Positions 10,361 through 21,490 of a stretch of DNA of 64,000 bases are shown in pieces. Source of the DNA: Persicaria tinctoria (Eukaryota; Streptophyta; Magnoliopsida; Caryophyllales; Polygonaceae); contig JBANSL010000018.1 of assembly GCA_037127255.1 (NCBI GenBank), forward strand, positions 10,761,175 to 10,825,174, written 5' to 3'. Below the pieces are notes generated by a model, which was given only the letters and a program-made list of their open reading frames with translations, searched no databases and was not told the DNA's origin. The position numbers and the translations under genes were made by a program. Within the stretch, counting starts at the first letter, position 1. Every line of letters starts with the position of its first letter.

Positions 10361-12466
10361 AACCACCCCATACTTAGATTTGCTTGTCCTCAAGCAATAA
10401 CCAAACAATAACCAAGACCTACAACACATCCTTCAAGTCTTCGCCTTTGTCAAAAGCAACATCTCAAGTAGTAGTAATGTAAGACAAGTGAATTTAACGT
10501 CATCACACATATATGAGCGATCCATAGGCATAGGCAGTATAAATCCAACCTCACTGGGATAATGTGTTTACACTCAAATCTCAATGTGTTTAGGCTATGA
10601 AGATCAACTCTCAACTCAATTCCATATACAATCTCATAAACATTGTAATTTAAATATAAATCCACTTCGCAACCAATTATGAAAATGCAACAAGAATTAT
10701 CAGGAGGACTTCGCTCAATAGAAGTCTTCAAAGAAGATTCTATTCGGCGGGGTTGTAATGGGGCTTGGTAAGAAATAATAAGATATGGAATTATTTGGCC
10801 ATGTGGTGCTTAATAAAATTCGGGAATCAAGACTCCTAAATCTCCAACACAACCAAACCATAACTTCTCAATCATATGCATCAACCAAACTCTCCAATTT
10901 ATCTTAATGAAGTATGTAACCTTTCAAACTTCCTCAACCTCTCCAAAGTATGTATCTTGCGAAATAATGAAAGAAATAAGGTAAATTTGGCTCATGCACT
11001 TTATTTATAAACATATGTACTCTTTCTCTTCTTCTTTTCGATTTTTTTTTTGAAAACGAAAATAAAACAAATGGTGCATTTATAAGGTGAGCCAAAAAAT
11101 CCTTTTACATAGTATGCACAGCAAGATAAAAATATAAAACCAACCCATATCTCAATAAATTCCAACAATCCTTCCTACTTGAAATGCAACATAAGCTTAT
11201 TCCTTCCATAAATCATCATTCCGACCAATTCTAAGTCTTAATTCCCAAATGGGGGTCAGGCTCAATTGGGCTAAGGATAATTTTGTGGAGTTTACAATAA
11301 AAGTCTCAGCCTAATGTTATGGCTTCAAGCAGGGATAATGCAGGGTAGGTAAAGAGAGGATAAAATTGGCTTAAAAGGTGCCTCCATCATTTAAATTCTC
11401 ATCAACATAAACATATAAATGCATTGGCTTTGAATAACTATCACAACATTTAGAGATGCATAGGAAGAGTAAATACACTCAAGAAAGCAGAGGGATTTTT
11501 AATGTTCTCCCTATAAGGCCAAAATTCTCACTGGGACAATTTTTGTTGGATTTTCACCTTTAGCTTAGGATCATATGTGCTCAATTTCATCACAAGTTCA
11601 CAATCCACATAAAAAACAATTTCGAGGACTTAGGCTAAACCTTCCAAACATGCCATAGGATTTATATGATCAAGTCAGTCATTATTTATCATCATAGGAC
11701 ATCTAAGTTAGGGTATAAAAACTAAAACAATGCAAAAGTTAAACATGCATATTTTTTTTTCTTTTTTCGACATTTTCTATTTTTTTTCTATTTTTCTATT
11801 TTTTTTTATGCAAAAGCAAGACTAAAGTATGACAAAAGATTAAAATGCATAAAATCTAAATATGAATGCATAACATAAAAATTAAAATTTCACCATGTAA
11901 AACCAAAAAGCAAGACTAAAACATATGATAATGATAATGAGCCCTTCCCCCACCCCATACTTAAAATACACAGTGTCCCCACTGTATAAAAATAAAAACA
12001 AGAGTAAAGGAAGGAACTCACAGGATAACATATCGAGGATGGCTGATCAGTGCATGTCGAGTAGATGTGTTTGTCGATCTCGAGTACAGTGTACTCGATC
12101 TCGAGGAGCTTTTCTGCGTCCAGTGGTTTCTGAAGTCGAGGGGCGTTCTGGGCTTTGTCGATCTCGAGTTGGCCTACTCGATATCGACGAGTGTCTGGGC
12201 TGCTCCTCCTTGTCGTCGTCGACTTGGCCTTCGTCGATTTTGACTGTTTTTTAGGGACTTCTTTATTCCACTTTTCGCGATCCTTATTTGCTTGCCGACC
12301 TAAAAGTGTTAGATTGCACGCAAAAACAAGACTATCCACATGAAGTATTCTAAAAGACATAAAACCAAAAACCAAAAACCAAAAAGTTCAAAAAGTATCA
12401 AAATTCATAAAGTTTATATACATGCTCTAGATTTTAGAGTCGCTAGGCCGACTTCTCCGTTTGCGC
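10361..12466 (-). other. Non-coding region between protease gene and 3' LTR
   Basis: About 2.1 kb without a coding frame. It holds the polypurine tract (minus strand GTATGGGGTGG, abutting the LTR), a hairpin TTGCTTGAGGACAAGCAA at 10379-10396, A/T-runs near 11750-11810, and another cluster of TCGATCTCGA words at about 12055-12200. In a complete relative this is where pol would lie. Confidence 0.7.
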
Positions 12467-13534
12467 TCAAGGGCCATTTGTGTGGGGCCCGCTTATGCTT
12501 GGCCCTTCTCCTGGATCATCTAGGTCCTGATGGTAGTATGCAAGCTCGGCTGACAGGGGGTTGCTTGCATCATCTCCCTTCTCTTTCTTTTTCTTCCTTC
12601 CACCCCTTAGCTTTTGCAGATTTTCTCGCCACGGGGCCTTACCTCCCCTTAAATTATTGAAAAATTTCTTTATGGACTGAGGTGGAGTAGGATTCATACC
12701 TGAACTTACCTTTTCGAACCCAAAACAGAAATCTTTGGGCTTGGGGCTAGTCGATGTCGAGTACTGCTGGTCGACCTCGAGTACAGGAACCCCATACTTA
12801 GGCTCTGGGCAAGTCAGTGGCTCAACAGAGGAAGTCGACATCGACAAAGTCTTGTCGAGATCGAGTAGGCGGCTTGTCGAGATCGAGGAGCTCTTGTCGA
12901 CCTCGAATACAGTGCTAGCGCTTTCCTCCGCTGTTTGTTTGGTCCCGTGGTTGCTGATGCTTTTCACCTCCAGCCATGAAATTTCCTCCTTTGCAGGGCC
13001 AAAAGAGTAATCTAAAACCTCATCGCCTATGGTGAAGGTGAGTGATCGATTCTTAACACTAATTCTGGCATCAACAGTTGCTAAGAATGGTCTACCAAGA
13101 ATAATAGGGCTAGTAGGATCTTCAGCACAGTCTATGATAAGGAAATCTGCTGGAACGAAGAATTTACCAACCTGGACGGGGACATTCTCAACTATACCTG
13201 TAGGGATGACCATTGTATTGTTTGCCATGTATAGTTTGGCATCCACAGGCTCTATGCATCCTATCTTTACCTTCCGCCAGATTGATAGAGGCATGATGCT
13301 CACGCTTGCTCCTAAATCACACAGAGAATCATATTTATATTGTCCAAAACCCACAGTAACAGAAAACTTACCAGGGTCAGGTCTCTTCTCAGGGAAGTGG
13401 AGTACTTTGCATTCGCCTGCGATCTCTGAGATGGATCGCTTCTTACTCAGGATTTCCTTCAGAAATTTGACATATCCATGCATCTCTTGCAGGGCTTCTG
13501 TAAAAGGAATAGAAACATTCAGTTCTTGCAGCAT
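12467..13534 (-). CDS. Gypsy aspartic protease region of the non-autonomous element
   Basis: The 355-residue frame contains a retropepsin-type core with CDLGASVSIMP as the active-site motif (D-L-G-A-S, where D-S/T-G-A is usual), then IILGRPFLATVDA, a hallmark of plant Gypsy proteases. It would cut the Gag polyprotein in the particle. The C-terminal third is a linker with repeated VDxxxSxSTS and LDLD stretches encoded by the palindromic words of this element, ending in a lysine-rich tail. No reverse transcriptase follows. The gag frame ends at 13952, about 420 bases upstream; the interval contains more of the words and probably carries decayed coding sequence. Confidence 0.8.
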   Translation of the reverse strand: MLQELNVSIPFTEALQEMHGYVKFLKEILSKKRSISEIAGECKVLHFPEKRPDPGKFSVTVGFGQYKYDSLCDLGASVSIMPLSIWRKVKIGCIEPVDAKLYMANNTMVIPTGIVENVPVQVGKFFVPADFLIIDCAEDPTSPIILGRPFLATVDARISVKNRSLTFTIGDEVLDYSFGPAKEEISWLEVKSISNHGTKQTAEESASTVFEVDKSSSISTSRLLDLDKTLSMSTSSVEPLTCPEPKYGVPVLEVDQQYSTSTSPKPKDFCFGFEKVSSGMNPTPPQSIKKFFNNLRGGKAPWRENLQKLRGGRKKKKEKGDDASNPLSAELAYYHQDLDDPGEGPSISGPHTNGP

Positions 13535-13951
13535 ATTGACAAATCTGGTAAACCTAACTGCAGTGGGATCTTTCTGTGCCTTGGAAGGGAAAGGCAGTGG
13601 CTTTTTCTGCTTCGGAGCCAGATCAGCTGTCGGAGGTGCTGGAGAGTCGTCGACCTCGGCTAGATTTTTCTCCTCGATCTCGACTAGTGGCTCCTCGAGA
13701 TCGACTTGGGTTGTCGACTTGGAATTGTTGGGCTGCGCAGTGGAGTCCGAGCTCAGCTTTTGGTCTACGTCGAGTGAGTGCTTGTCGAGATCGAGTAAAC
13801 TCTCCTCGAGATCGAGTAGATTTTGCTCTGCCTCGAGTTGCTGTTCTGCCTTGCCTTGCTGTTTCCCGACCTCTGGCTCATGTAATTGATGCCCGCTTCT
13901 GAGTTTGATAGCTGCGACGTGTCCAGTCTTCCCCTTTGGATTTGGTTATGT

Positions 13952-15103
13952 TTACCCAGGGAGCTGTCCGGATGGTCGTGGGATCTGTGCAGCGATTTGA
14001 CCCAACTGGGTCTCTATTCCTTTTTTCCAGATATCCAGTTCTCCAAATTTTGTAGTGATGTTCTGGAACTGGTTGTTGATGGTGCCCTGATTCCGACGCA
14101 TCTCCTCAAGGATCAGCTGCAGATCATCCTTCTTTTGATCCCTTTCTGGATGCCCTGGAGCTCTGTAGGGTGGGGGGTTCCTAGGAGGACCTTGGTTCCA
14201 TTGTGGCTGGTAGAACCTTTGATCCCCCATATAGCGATTGGGACCCCCTGCGTAGGCTGCCTCCTCATGTGTTTCTGCCATCCTGACTTGCTCAGTGTGT
14301 GGGCACTCAGTAGTGGTGTGCCGGTGTGATCCGCATTCTATGCAAGGCTGGTTGACAGATAAGTATTTGACTTGCTTGAGGAGCTTGCGATTCTGGTCTC
14401 TGTAGAACTGCTCCCTGACATCTGGGTCAATCTCCTTTGCTGGCTCATAGAGTGGCATAGATGGTGCTGGCCTGGCATAGGAGTTCTCCTCATAGTTTGC
14501 AGTAGACCCATATTTGTTTTCATAATTGGTGAGCTTGTCTAGCACACCCCATGTGTCAACTAGCGGCATTGTCAGATACTCATAGCGAGTATACTGGTTG
14601 ATTCTGTCCTTGGTGACTTGATCAAGAGAGTTGAAGAAGATCTCCTGAATGACGTAGGGTGGCTGTCCATGAGTAGGGCAAGATCGCAGCAGTTCTTTGT
14701 AGTGTTCCCATGCCTTTGCTAGCGGTTCCCCGGGCTTCTGTTTGAAAGCTGTGATTTTCTGGCGGAGAAGTGCTGTCTTGGCAGGTGGAAAGAATTTATT
14801 CAGAAACTCTTGCTCTACTTGGGCCCATGTTGTGAGCGATCTTGGTTTCAGCCCTTCAAGCCACTTCAGTGCAGGCCTAGCGAGAGACCAGCGAAAAGCC
14901 TTCATCTTGACATATTCCAAAGTTGTACCTTCAGCAAGAGTACGGCACATGTCAGAAAAATTGGTAATATGTTCAAGAGGACACTCATTAAATTTTCCAT
15001 AAAAAGCATTATTTTTAAGCTCTATCAGAAATTGAGTGCGAATTTCAAAGGAGTTTTCAGGGATAAGAATCGCCGATTCAGGCACGACGAGAGTTGGATG
15101 CAT
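13952..15103 (-). CDS. Gypsy Gag protein of the non-autonomous element
   Basis: The 383-residue frame has the retrotransposon Gag core (residues about 30-200; WSLARPALKWLEGL, FLNKFFPPAKTALL, WEHYKELLRSCPTHG) and a zinc knuckle CIECGSHRHTTTEC of the C-x2-C-x4-H-x4-C type. Gag builds the virus-like particle that packages element RNA. It is the first gene after the primer-binding site and looks intact. The tail is proline- and glutamine-rich. An intact Gag in an element without pol is what is known from TR-GAG elements. Confidence 0.9.
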   Translation of the reverse strand: MHPTLVVPESAILIPENSFEIRTQFLIELKNNAFYGKFNECPLEHITNFSDMCRTLAEGTTLEYVKMKAFRWSLARPALKWLEGLKPRSLTTWAQVEQEFLNKFFPPAKTALLRQKITAFKQKPGEPLAKAWEHYKELLRSCPTHGQPPYVIQEIFFNSLDQVTKDRINQYTRYEYLTMPLVDTWGVLDKLTNYENKYGSTANYEENSYARPAPSMPLYEPAKEIDPDVREQFYRDQNRKLLKQVKYLSVNQPCIECGSHRHTTTECPHTEQVRMAETHEEAAYAGGPNRYMGDQRFYQPQWNQGPPRNPPPYRAPGHPERDQKKDDLQLILEEMRRNQGTINNQFQNITTKFGELDIWKKGIETQLGQIAAQIPRPSGQLPG

Positions 15104-15398
15104 ATAATCCTCTGCAGTAGTTGGATATTGGGCAAGCTCAGCTTCTGCTTGTTCCCTTGCTGCTTTCTCAGTGGCGATAGCAGCATCTTTTGTGGCTAGT
15201 TCCCTGGTAAGCCTTCCAATCAGCTGTTCTTGCGTCTAAGCAGCTGCCATGGCTCTTTGTAGTTTAGCTCTGATGTGTAGAAGGCATTCTGGTTCGTCTA
15301 AGCCGTCAAACTCAGGTGGTTGACCAGAACGGCGCATACACCTGTAAAGTGACTCAAAGAAAACATGAGATTTTAACTACCTAAGGCGCGAATGATAG

Positions 15399-15421
15399 CT
15401 TCCCCGGCAACGGCGCAAATT
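15399..15421 (-). promoter_or_regulatory. Primer-binding site of the Gag-protease Gypsy element
   Basis: On the minus strand, directly after the 5' LTR, comes TTGCGCCGTTGCCGGGGA. Athila and Tat relatives have TGGCGCCGTTGCCGGGGA, thought to pair with tRNA-Asp. The missing G is a one-base variation. Confidence 0.75.
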
Positions 15422-17356
15422 TGTTGATAGGAGGAAATCGAGAATGCAAAACAGTAAGTAAACAAAGTAAAGCAAACCGATCGAATCCGTCCCTTGCAAA
15501 TAATTACAAGACTTCCTCCCGATGCAGTAGTGGGAAGTCAGGATCGATCCACGAGGAAGCGTGTCAGCGGATCCTGGGCAGCGGGGAAATCTCACAGAAG
15601 TCGACTACAGGGGTCCTAGATCTCGAGTACAGCAACTCGATAGAAGATCGGACAGTCGAACAGCGCAGCAGTCACATGCACAGGGCTAGTCGATCTTGAC
15701 AAGGCCTACTCGAGATCGAGTAGAGTCTTGGTCGATGTCGGCTTGGCTCGTCGAGTACCTGCACACAGAAGCTACAGCGATGCTAGATCGAGAATCAGTA
15801 ACTCGAGATCGACCAGTGTTGGTCGAGATCGAGTAAGACAGAAACTAAAACGAAAGAAAATAAATGCAAAGGCTTGTGAGACATGAAAACTATGTATGAA
15901 AGGAACTTCCAGGATTGGGGTTTGCAACAACGATAACCAAGCATGCATAAGGCATAACTTAAACACATAATCATGTGAATTGCATCAAAGGACAAGCTTT
16001 CGCCTTTTCCAACAATTAGACAACTCTTTCAAGAAACCCTAATTGTCTCTACTGATTTTATGTTTACAATCCAAGTTGTTATCATGGACCTCCATTTAGA
16101 TGGGTAATAAACACATAAAAAAGTAGTAGATGCTCAAAACATGACAAAGGTCGGATCTTTACCTCAATTATGCATGGCTATCGTCGGGCTCGCCCCAACC
16201 CTAGAAGTGGGTGGACTACTCGCGCTTCATCGCAAACTAAGACATTGATTGATGAAAAGAAACTAATTGCATTAAACCAAACTCAAGAAAATACAAACCA
16301 AACAAAGCCGGATCACTCTCGCTCTCCTGCTCCACTCGGCCTCTCTCTCTCTCTACTCCTCTCCTAATTGTTGTGTGTTGGAATTGAATGAAAAACCAGC
16401 CCTCTAAGGCTTTATTTATAGGCTTCTAAACCTTGCTACTCAAGGATAGAATATCTAAAACTATATCTAAAACTTTAAAGATAAATAAAAGCTACAACAT
16501 AATTAAATCTAAAATAGGGAAATATATCTAAAGTGTCTTCAAGTGGATAGATCTCTCTCTCTCTTCATGATGTATCTTGATAAATTCGGATAGAATCGTC
16601 AATCTTCGGGCCCAAGTAATCCCACACCGAGTAGAATTGATCAAACCGCGTAACGCGTCTCCTGGAGGCGTCCTCGATCTCGACAAAGGGCTACTCGATC
16701 TCGAGTAGGATTGTCGGTCGACTGGCTTGACTCGGTCGTCTCGGCTAGCTTATGCTCGACAGGCTCGGACTCTGGCTCACAAGTGTACTCGATCTCGAGG
16801 ACCCTTACTCGACATCGAGTTGGGTGGCTCACCGACTGGGTCTTCTCGGCAGCGTCGGGTAGATCTTCTCGACATGCCCGGGTGTGGCTCCTCGGCTTTG
16901 TCAATCTCGACGAACACTCCTCGATCTCGAGTTGGGCATCCGGGCATGGTCGGGTAGTCTCCCTGGACATGCTCTCCTCGACTCCGGGTTGTCTCCGAGG
17001 TCTTGTCGATCTCGAGTAGCCTAACTCGATCTCGACGAAGGTTTGGGAGTCGGGTTCTTCGTCTTCAGCTTCTCGACATAGGCTCCTCGATCCTGGCAGG
17101 TGTCTAGGCATGGCTTGTCGAGATTGACTAAGGCTTGTCGATGTCGAGTAGCTTTGTGCTCTGGTTATCGCTTCTTGATTTTCTCCCGAAATGGTTTCAT
17201 ATTCTGCAATATTAAACAGAAACTTGTGTAAATCTCCATTTCTGATAAATACGCATATACTACATAAATCCGATATATTCCTAACCCGAAATATGCAAAA
17301 TGTAAAGAATATGGAACTAAAACATGCATAAAGACATGGCTACTTTGGAGACATCA
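15422..17356 (-). repeat. 5' LTR of the Gag-protease Gypsy element
   Basis: Paired with 8417-10360. It starts TGTTGATAGGAGG and ends GACATCA (plus strand), and has the same two clusters of TCGATCTCGA words. Confidence 0.9.
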
Positions 17357-17378
17357 TCAATGACTTAGCACTAAATTG

Positions 17379-18485
17379 TCAAGTGCCCCAATCTGCATCA
17401 CAATAAGCTGCAAGAGATGTTGGAGAGGATGCAGGATAGAAAAGGCCTAAAGCCAGAGTGCCTTTTAAGTATCTTACTACATGCAGGGCAGCTTCATAAT
17501 GAGGGTGTCTTGGTTCTGTCATAAATTGACTGAGATGCTGAACAGCATAAGTAATATCAGGTCTAGTGAGATTGAGAAACAGCAATCTCCCTATCAACCT
17601 TCTGTAAACTTCAGGATCAGGCAATATCACTCCTACATCAATAGATAACTTCAAGCCCCTAGGAAGAGGGAAAGCAGCAGGTTTGAAATCAAGCATGTTA
17701 CAATCAGATAATATATCAACCACATACTTCCTTTGATGGAGGTGAGTGCCTGAACCATTTCTGGAGATTTCCAAGCCTAAGAAATATCTGGCATATCCCA
17801 GATCCTTGATAGTGAATGCATGATGTAGAGCCATTTTAGTTTGCTGTATACAGTCCTCATCATCACCAGTCAGAAGGAGGTCATCAACATACACAAGAGC
17901 TGTCACAATTCCAGCTCCCACTTTCTTCACAAATAGGGAATAATCCCCAAGGCATTGCTCATATCCCAAATTCATAAGAAATCTACAAAGCTCAGCATTC
18001 CATTGCCTAGAAGCTTGTTTGAGCCCATACATAGATTTTCAAAGTTTGCAAACCTGATTAGGCTTTGACAAAGCATACCCTTCAGGTGGCTGCATGAACA
18101 CTTCTTCTTCTAAATGCCCATGTAAGAAGGCATTATTCACATCAAGTTGATGCAATGGCCAATTTTTTACTGTTGCCAATGCCAACAACAACCTTACTGT
18201 GCTAAATTTTGCAACTGGAGAGAATGTATGTTTATAATCCTTCCCTTTTATTTGGTTATATCCTTTTGCAACCAATCTGGCTTTGAATCTTTCTACAGAT
18301 CCATCAGGTCTGTACTTGATTTTATACACCCATTTACTTCCTATAGCTTTCTTTCCAGGAGGCAGATCCACCATCTCCCATGTTCTATTTGCTTCAAGAG
18401 CCTCAATTTCAGTTTTCATTGCTTTCACCCAATGATCTTCTGTTACAGCATGTCTGTAATACACAGGTTCGTGTAGGCTTGCCAT
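17379..18485 (-). pseudogene. Copia reverse transcriptase
   Basis: Two frames, 18485-18039 and 18032-17379, together make the Copia reverse transcriptase (RVT_2 family), which copies element RNA into DNA. Visible blocks in order are [62 protein letters not shown] and the catalytic YVDD box in LVYVDDLLLTG. The end, CDADWGT, is the start of RNase H, where the nested Gypsy element entered. A stop between the two frames (near 18036) breaks the gene, and a further stop follows CDADWGT, before the insertion point. Confidence 0.92.
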
Positions 18486-18531
18486 AAGAGCAAAGGATGG
18501 AATGAATACAGGATCTTTGTCATGAGTTTTG

Positions 18532-18849
18532 TCAAGACAAGTGACAAGACAGGTGCCTTGGTGGATTAATGACTCTAGATGATCTTCTTAAGGGTCGGAA
18601 CTCAGTGGGATCATCTAAGAAACTGACATTGGGTTGTGGTTGTATAGGACTATGGATATGTGGTTGGGAAGGGGGGCTATGAGAGGAAGATGAGGAAGAA
18701 GTATTAGATACAACTTCATCAGTGAAGCTGAGTATGGGGTTGGCAGTATGTGTGTTAAGAGGGTTATGGTATTGTGTTTGGGGTTCAGTATCTGTGGCAG
18801 GGTTCACAAGAGGTAATGTATGATGCTCTTGGCTTGAAGCCATTTGCAT
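18532..18849 (-). pseudogene. Copia pol linker between integrase and reverse transcriptase
   Basis: A serine- and proline-rich 105-residue frame lies between integrase and reverse transcriptase, where Copia polyproteins have a poorly conserved linker. It ends with [20 protein letters not shown], resembling the conserved R-R-S-x-R-x-x-x-P-x-x-L motif just before Copia reverse transcriptase. Confidence 0.75.
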
Positions 18850-18857
18850 TGGCTCCT

Positions 18858-19853
18858 TTAGCTCCTTAAAAGGAAACCTTTTTCTTGGAATGTCACATCT
18901 CTGCTAATGAATGTGACTTTGGAATCCAAATCCCACACCTTATAGGCCTTCTGGCCATGAGGGTAGCTAAGGAAGATACATCTCCTCGCCTTAGCAGACA
19001 TTTTATCTTTCCCTGGTTGATTCACTGAAGCATAACATAAGCAACCAGGTACCTTCAACTCATCATAGGATGCAGGCTTTCCAAATAACACCTCATAAGG
19101 TGATTTCCATTTCAGAGTTTCAGTGGGCAGCTTGTTGATCACATAAGTTGCAGATAAAATACATTCTCCCCAAAATTTAATTGGCAATCCTGCATGTAAT
19201 CTCATACTTCTAGCAGTCTCCACAAGTTGTCTATGTTTCCTCTCTACTCTCCCATTCTGTTGGGGAGTATAAGGCACTGTCTTCTCATGAACAATTCCTT
19301 TCTTAGCAAACAGCTCTTGACACTGCCTTGATGTGAATTCAGTGCCATTATCAGTTCTTCTGCATTTCACACAGCATTCAAACTGATTACTCACATATGC
19401 TAGAAAATCTGTCACAGTTCTGTACACTTGCATTTTGTTTTTGAGCAAGAAGGTCCAGGTAATCCTAGAACAATCATCTAAGACAGTAAGGAAATATTGA
19501 AAACCATTATAAGTGACACTCTTATATGGCCCCCATAAATCCATATGAATCAAATCAAAAGGCTTATCTGCCTTGCTTAAATTCCTCTCAAAGGGAAGTT
19601 TGTGATGTTTGCACAATGCACAAGTATCACAATGAAAATCATTCAAGTCTGCTTGATTCATAAACTGCAAATGTCTCTTCTTTGAAACTGAGCTATGTCC
19701 AAGTCTAGCATGCGTTACATCTAAATCACATCTAGCTTTATTACAAGATATTGAAGGCAAAACATGACACTGCTTCTTGATTCCCCAGCTTCTTGCTTGA
19801 TCAACTGATAGCACTTTGTAAAGCCCATGTTTCCTCTCCCCAGACAGCATCAC
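18858..19853 (-). pseudogene. Copia integrase
   Basis: The 331-residue frame holds the GAG-pre-integrase zinc-binding region (LGHSSVSKKRHLQFM ... CDTCALCKHHKLPF) and the rve catalytic core with DLWGPYK, RTDNGTEFTS and PQQNGRVERKHRQL, which supply the D, D and E catalytic residues. Integrase inserts the DNA copy into the genome. The frame ends at the conserved FISRDVTFQE. The upstream link to protease is broken by frameshift or stop near 19855-19920. Confidence 0.92.
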
Positions 19854-19921
19854 TTCCTTAGTTTCAGGGTCCTGAACATAGCAAGATGTACGAGTAAATA
19901 CAACAATCAGTTCATTGTCAT

Positions 19922-20413
19922 CTAATAGTCTTCCAACTGAAGTAAGCTATGCTTGAAATCTGGCACCAATAATATATCATTCAACCAAATAGTATCAGTT
20001 ATCTGCAACCTTCCAGATTCAGTAACAGTTTTCACAGTCCCATCAGGTAAACCTATGAGCACAGGTTTGCAAAGTCTGACTTTGGTTTGAGAGAAAAGAT
20101 CAATAGGCATCATATGATCACTAGCCCCTGTATCTACAATCCATTCATCTCTAGCTTGTAAGGACAAGTTAACAGAACTAGCATGAATAGAGAGATTACC
20201 TGCAAAGTTGGCAAAAGCATTGTCTGCTTGACCTTTGCCTTTCATCCTCTTTAAGACTTCCTGATAAACAGCATTCACCATAGCATTGTCAATCTGCCCT
20301 TCTGTGTTTCCTGAGCTCTCTTCAAGAGGACTATTCATCATAGCCCCATTCATAGATCCTGCTGCATTAGCTGAACTTTTGCCAGTAGAGTTGTTTCTTT
20401 GGCTTTCCTTCAA
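19922..20413 (-). pseudogene. Copia protease region
   Basis: The frame contains WIVDTGASDHMM, the Copia aspartic protease active site (D-T-G-A-S), followed by VLIGLPDGTVKTVTESG as usual in the family. The enzyme would process the polyprotein. A stop separates it from the zinc-knuckle part of Gag upstream. Confidence 0.88.
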
Positions 20414-20420
20414 TTCTTTG

Positions 20421-21427
20421 AACTAGTCAGGCACCCCATGCAGTTTAAAGCATTGCTCAGAAGTGTGCCCTTTCCATCCACAGTGACTGCATTTGGATGC
20501 TTGCTTGATCCTCTTCAATTCTTTCCAGTCCTTCTTCTGATTCTGTGCACCATAAGATGCATTGCTCTGTGAATAAGCTCCAGCTCCTTGACCACTGTAT
20601 GACTGATTTCCCTATCCAGAGAAGTGCCCAGAGAAATGATTTTTATTAGCTGCAAAAGCACTTGTATCAGTCATGCCATTAGCAGCTCCTCCTGATGCCT
20701 AAGACCCCATATCAACTTGATGTAATATGTAATACCTTTTACCAACTATGGGCAAAGGATCCATTGCTAGAATTGAGTTTCTGGCCCCATCATAGCTGTC
20801 ATTCAAACTAGCCAATAGCTGCATCAGTCTGTTTCTATCCTCCATCTCATTTAACTGCTTAGCCAGGTTGCATCCACAATTCTTCATAGCTCCACATGAA
20901 CATTCTGGCCTCCTTTCTAGCACCTGGAGCTCATCCCAGTGCTTCTTAAGAGTTTTAAATAAATCTGCAAGACTCATACTGCCCTGCCTTACATTGTTCA
21001 GTTTCCTCTTAATGTGAAAAATCAAGGGAGCATTGATCTGGCTATACATCTCCACTATTTCATCCCAGAGCCGCTTAGTGGATTCAACATACATCAAGCC
21101 TTCAGCAATATTCTTGTTAACAGAATTTAAAATCCAACATCTCACCATATAGTCTGTCCTTATCCACCTTTGAAGATTTATCCCTTCTTCAACAGGCTTC
21201 ACACAACTCCCATTAATAAAACCAAGTTTACATTTAGCCCCTAAGGCCATCATAATACCTCTGCTCCAGGTCATGAAATTTGTTCCATCAAAGGTCACAG
21301 CCACCAGTTGAGACCCCGGATGATCTGAATTTGATAGAAATAAAGGATCATTCAAGTTACCTTGATTATTGACATCTCTGTCTCCATCTGCATCTCCTGG
21401 GTTTGGAGTGTTGTTTGGTTCAACCAT
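20421..21427 (-). pseudogene. Copia Gag, broken by stops
   Basis: The Gag frame starts at 21427, about 50 bases after the primer-binding site. It shows VTFDGTNFMTWSRGIMMALG and LWDEIVEMYSQ, typical of the plant Copia Gag N-terminus. It is open to 20699, then a stop interrupts it, and two more follow before the zinc knuckle CSHCGWKGHTSEQC at about 20450-20500. The stops look like CAG or TGG codons changed to TAG or TGA. Confidence 0.88.
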
Positions 21428-21478
21428 CTTCTTTTTTCCTGATCTTTGTAGCGGAAATAATCAGATCGTAAGCCTAAA

Positions 21479-21490
21479 GCTCTGATACCA
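21479..21490 (-). promoter_or_regulatory. Copia primer-binding site (initiator tRNA-Met type)
   Basis: TGGTATCAGAGC on the minus strand directly follows the 5' LTR; this is the canonical primer site of most plant Copia elements. Confidence 0.95.

Larger units (their letters stand above)
8417..17356 (-). mobile_element. Non-autonomous Gypsy element coding only Gag and protease (TR-GAG-like)
   Basis: LTRs of about 1.94 kb (8417-10360 and 15422-17356) with TG...CA ends are flanked by the TSD TCAAT inside the Copia RNase H gene. On the minus strand the order is LTR, primer-binding site, gag, aspartic protease, about 2.1 kb of non-coding DNA, polypurine tract, LTR. No reverse transcriptase, RNase H or integrase is present, so it must have moved with enzymes supplied in trans. 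The primer site (GCGCCGTTGCCGGGGA) and the hairpin before the polypurine tract match the Athila-like element at 31399-42170. Many substitutions separate the LTRs, so it is clearly older than that element. Confidence 0.9.

Noticed and set aside
13029..13889. Plus-strand frame of 286 codons
   Set aside because: It is the antisense shadow of the protease and gag-linker sequence; no family resemblance.
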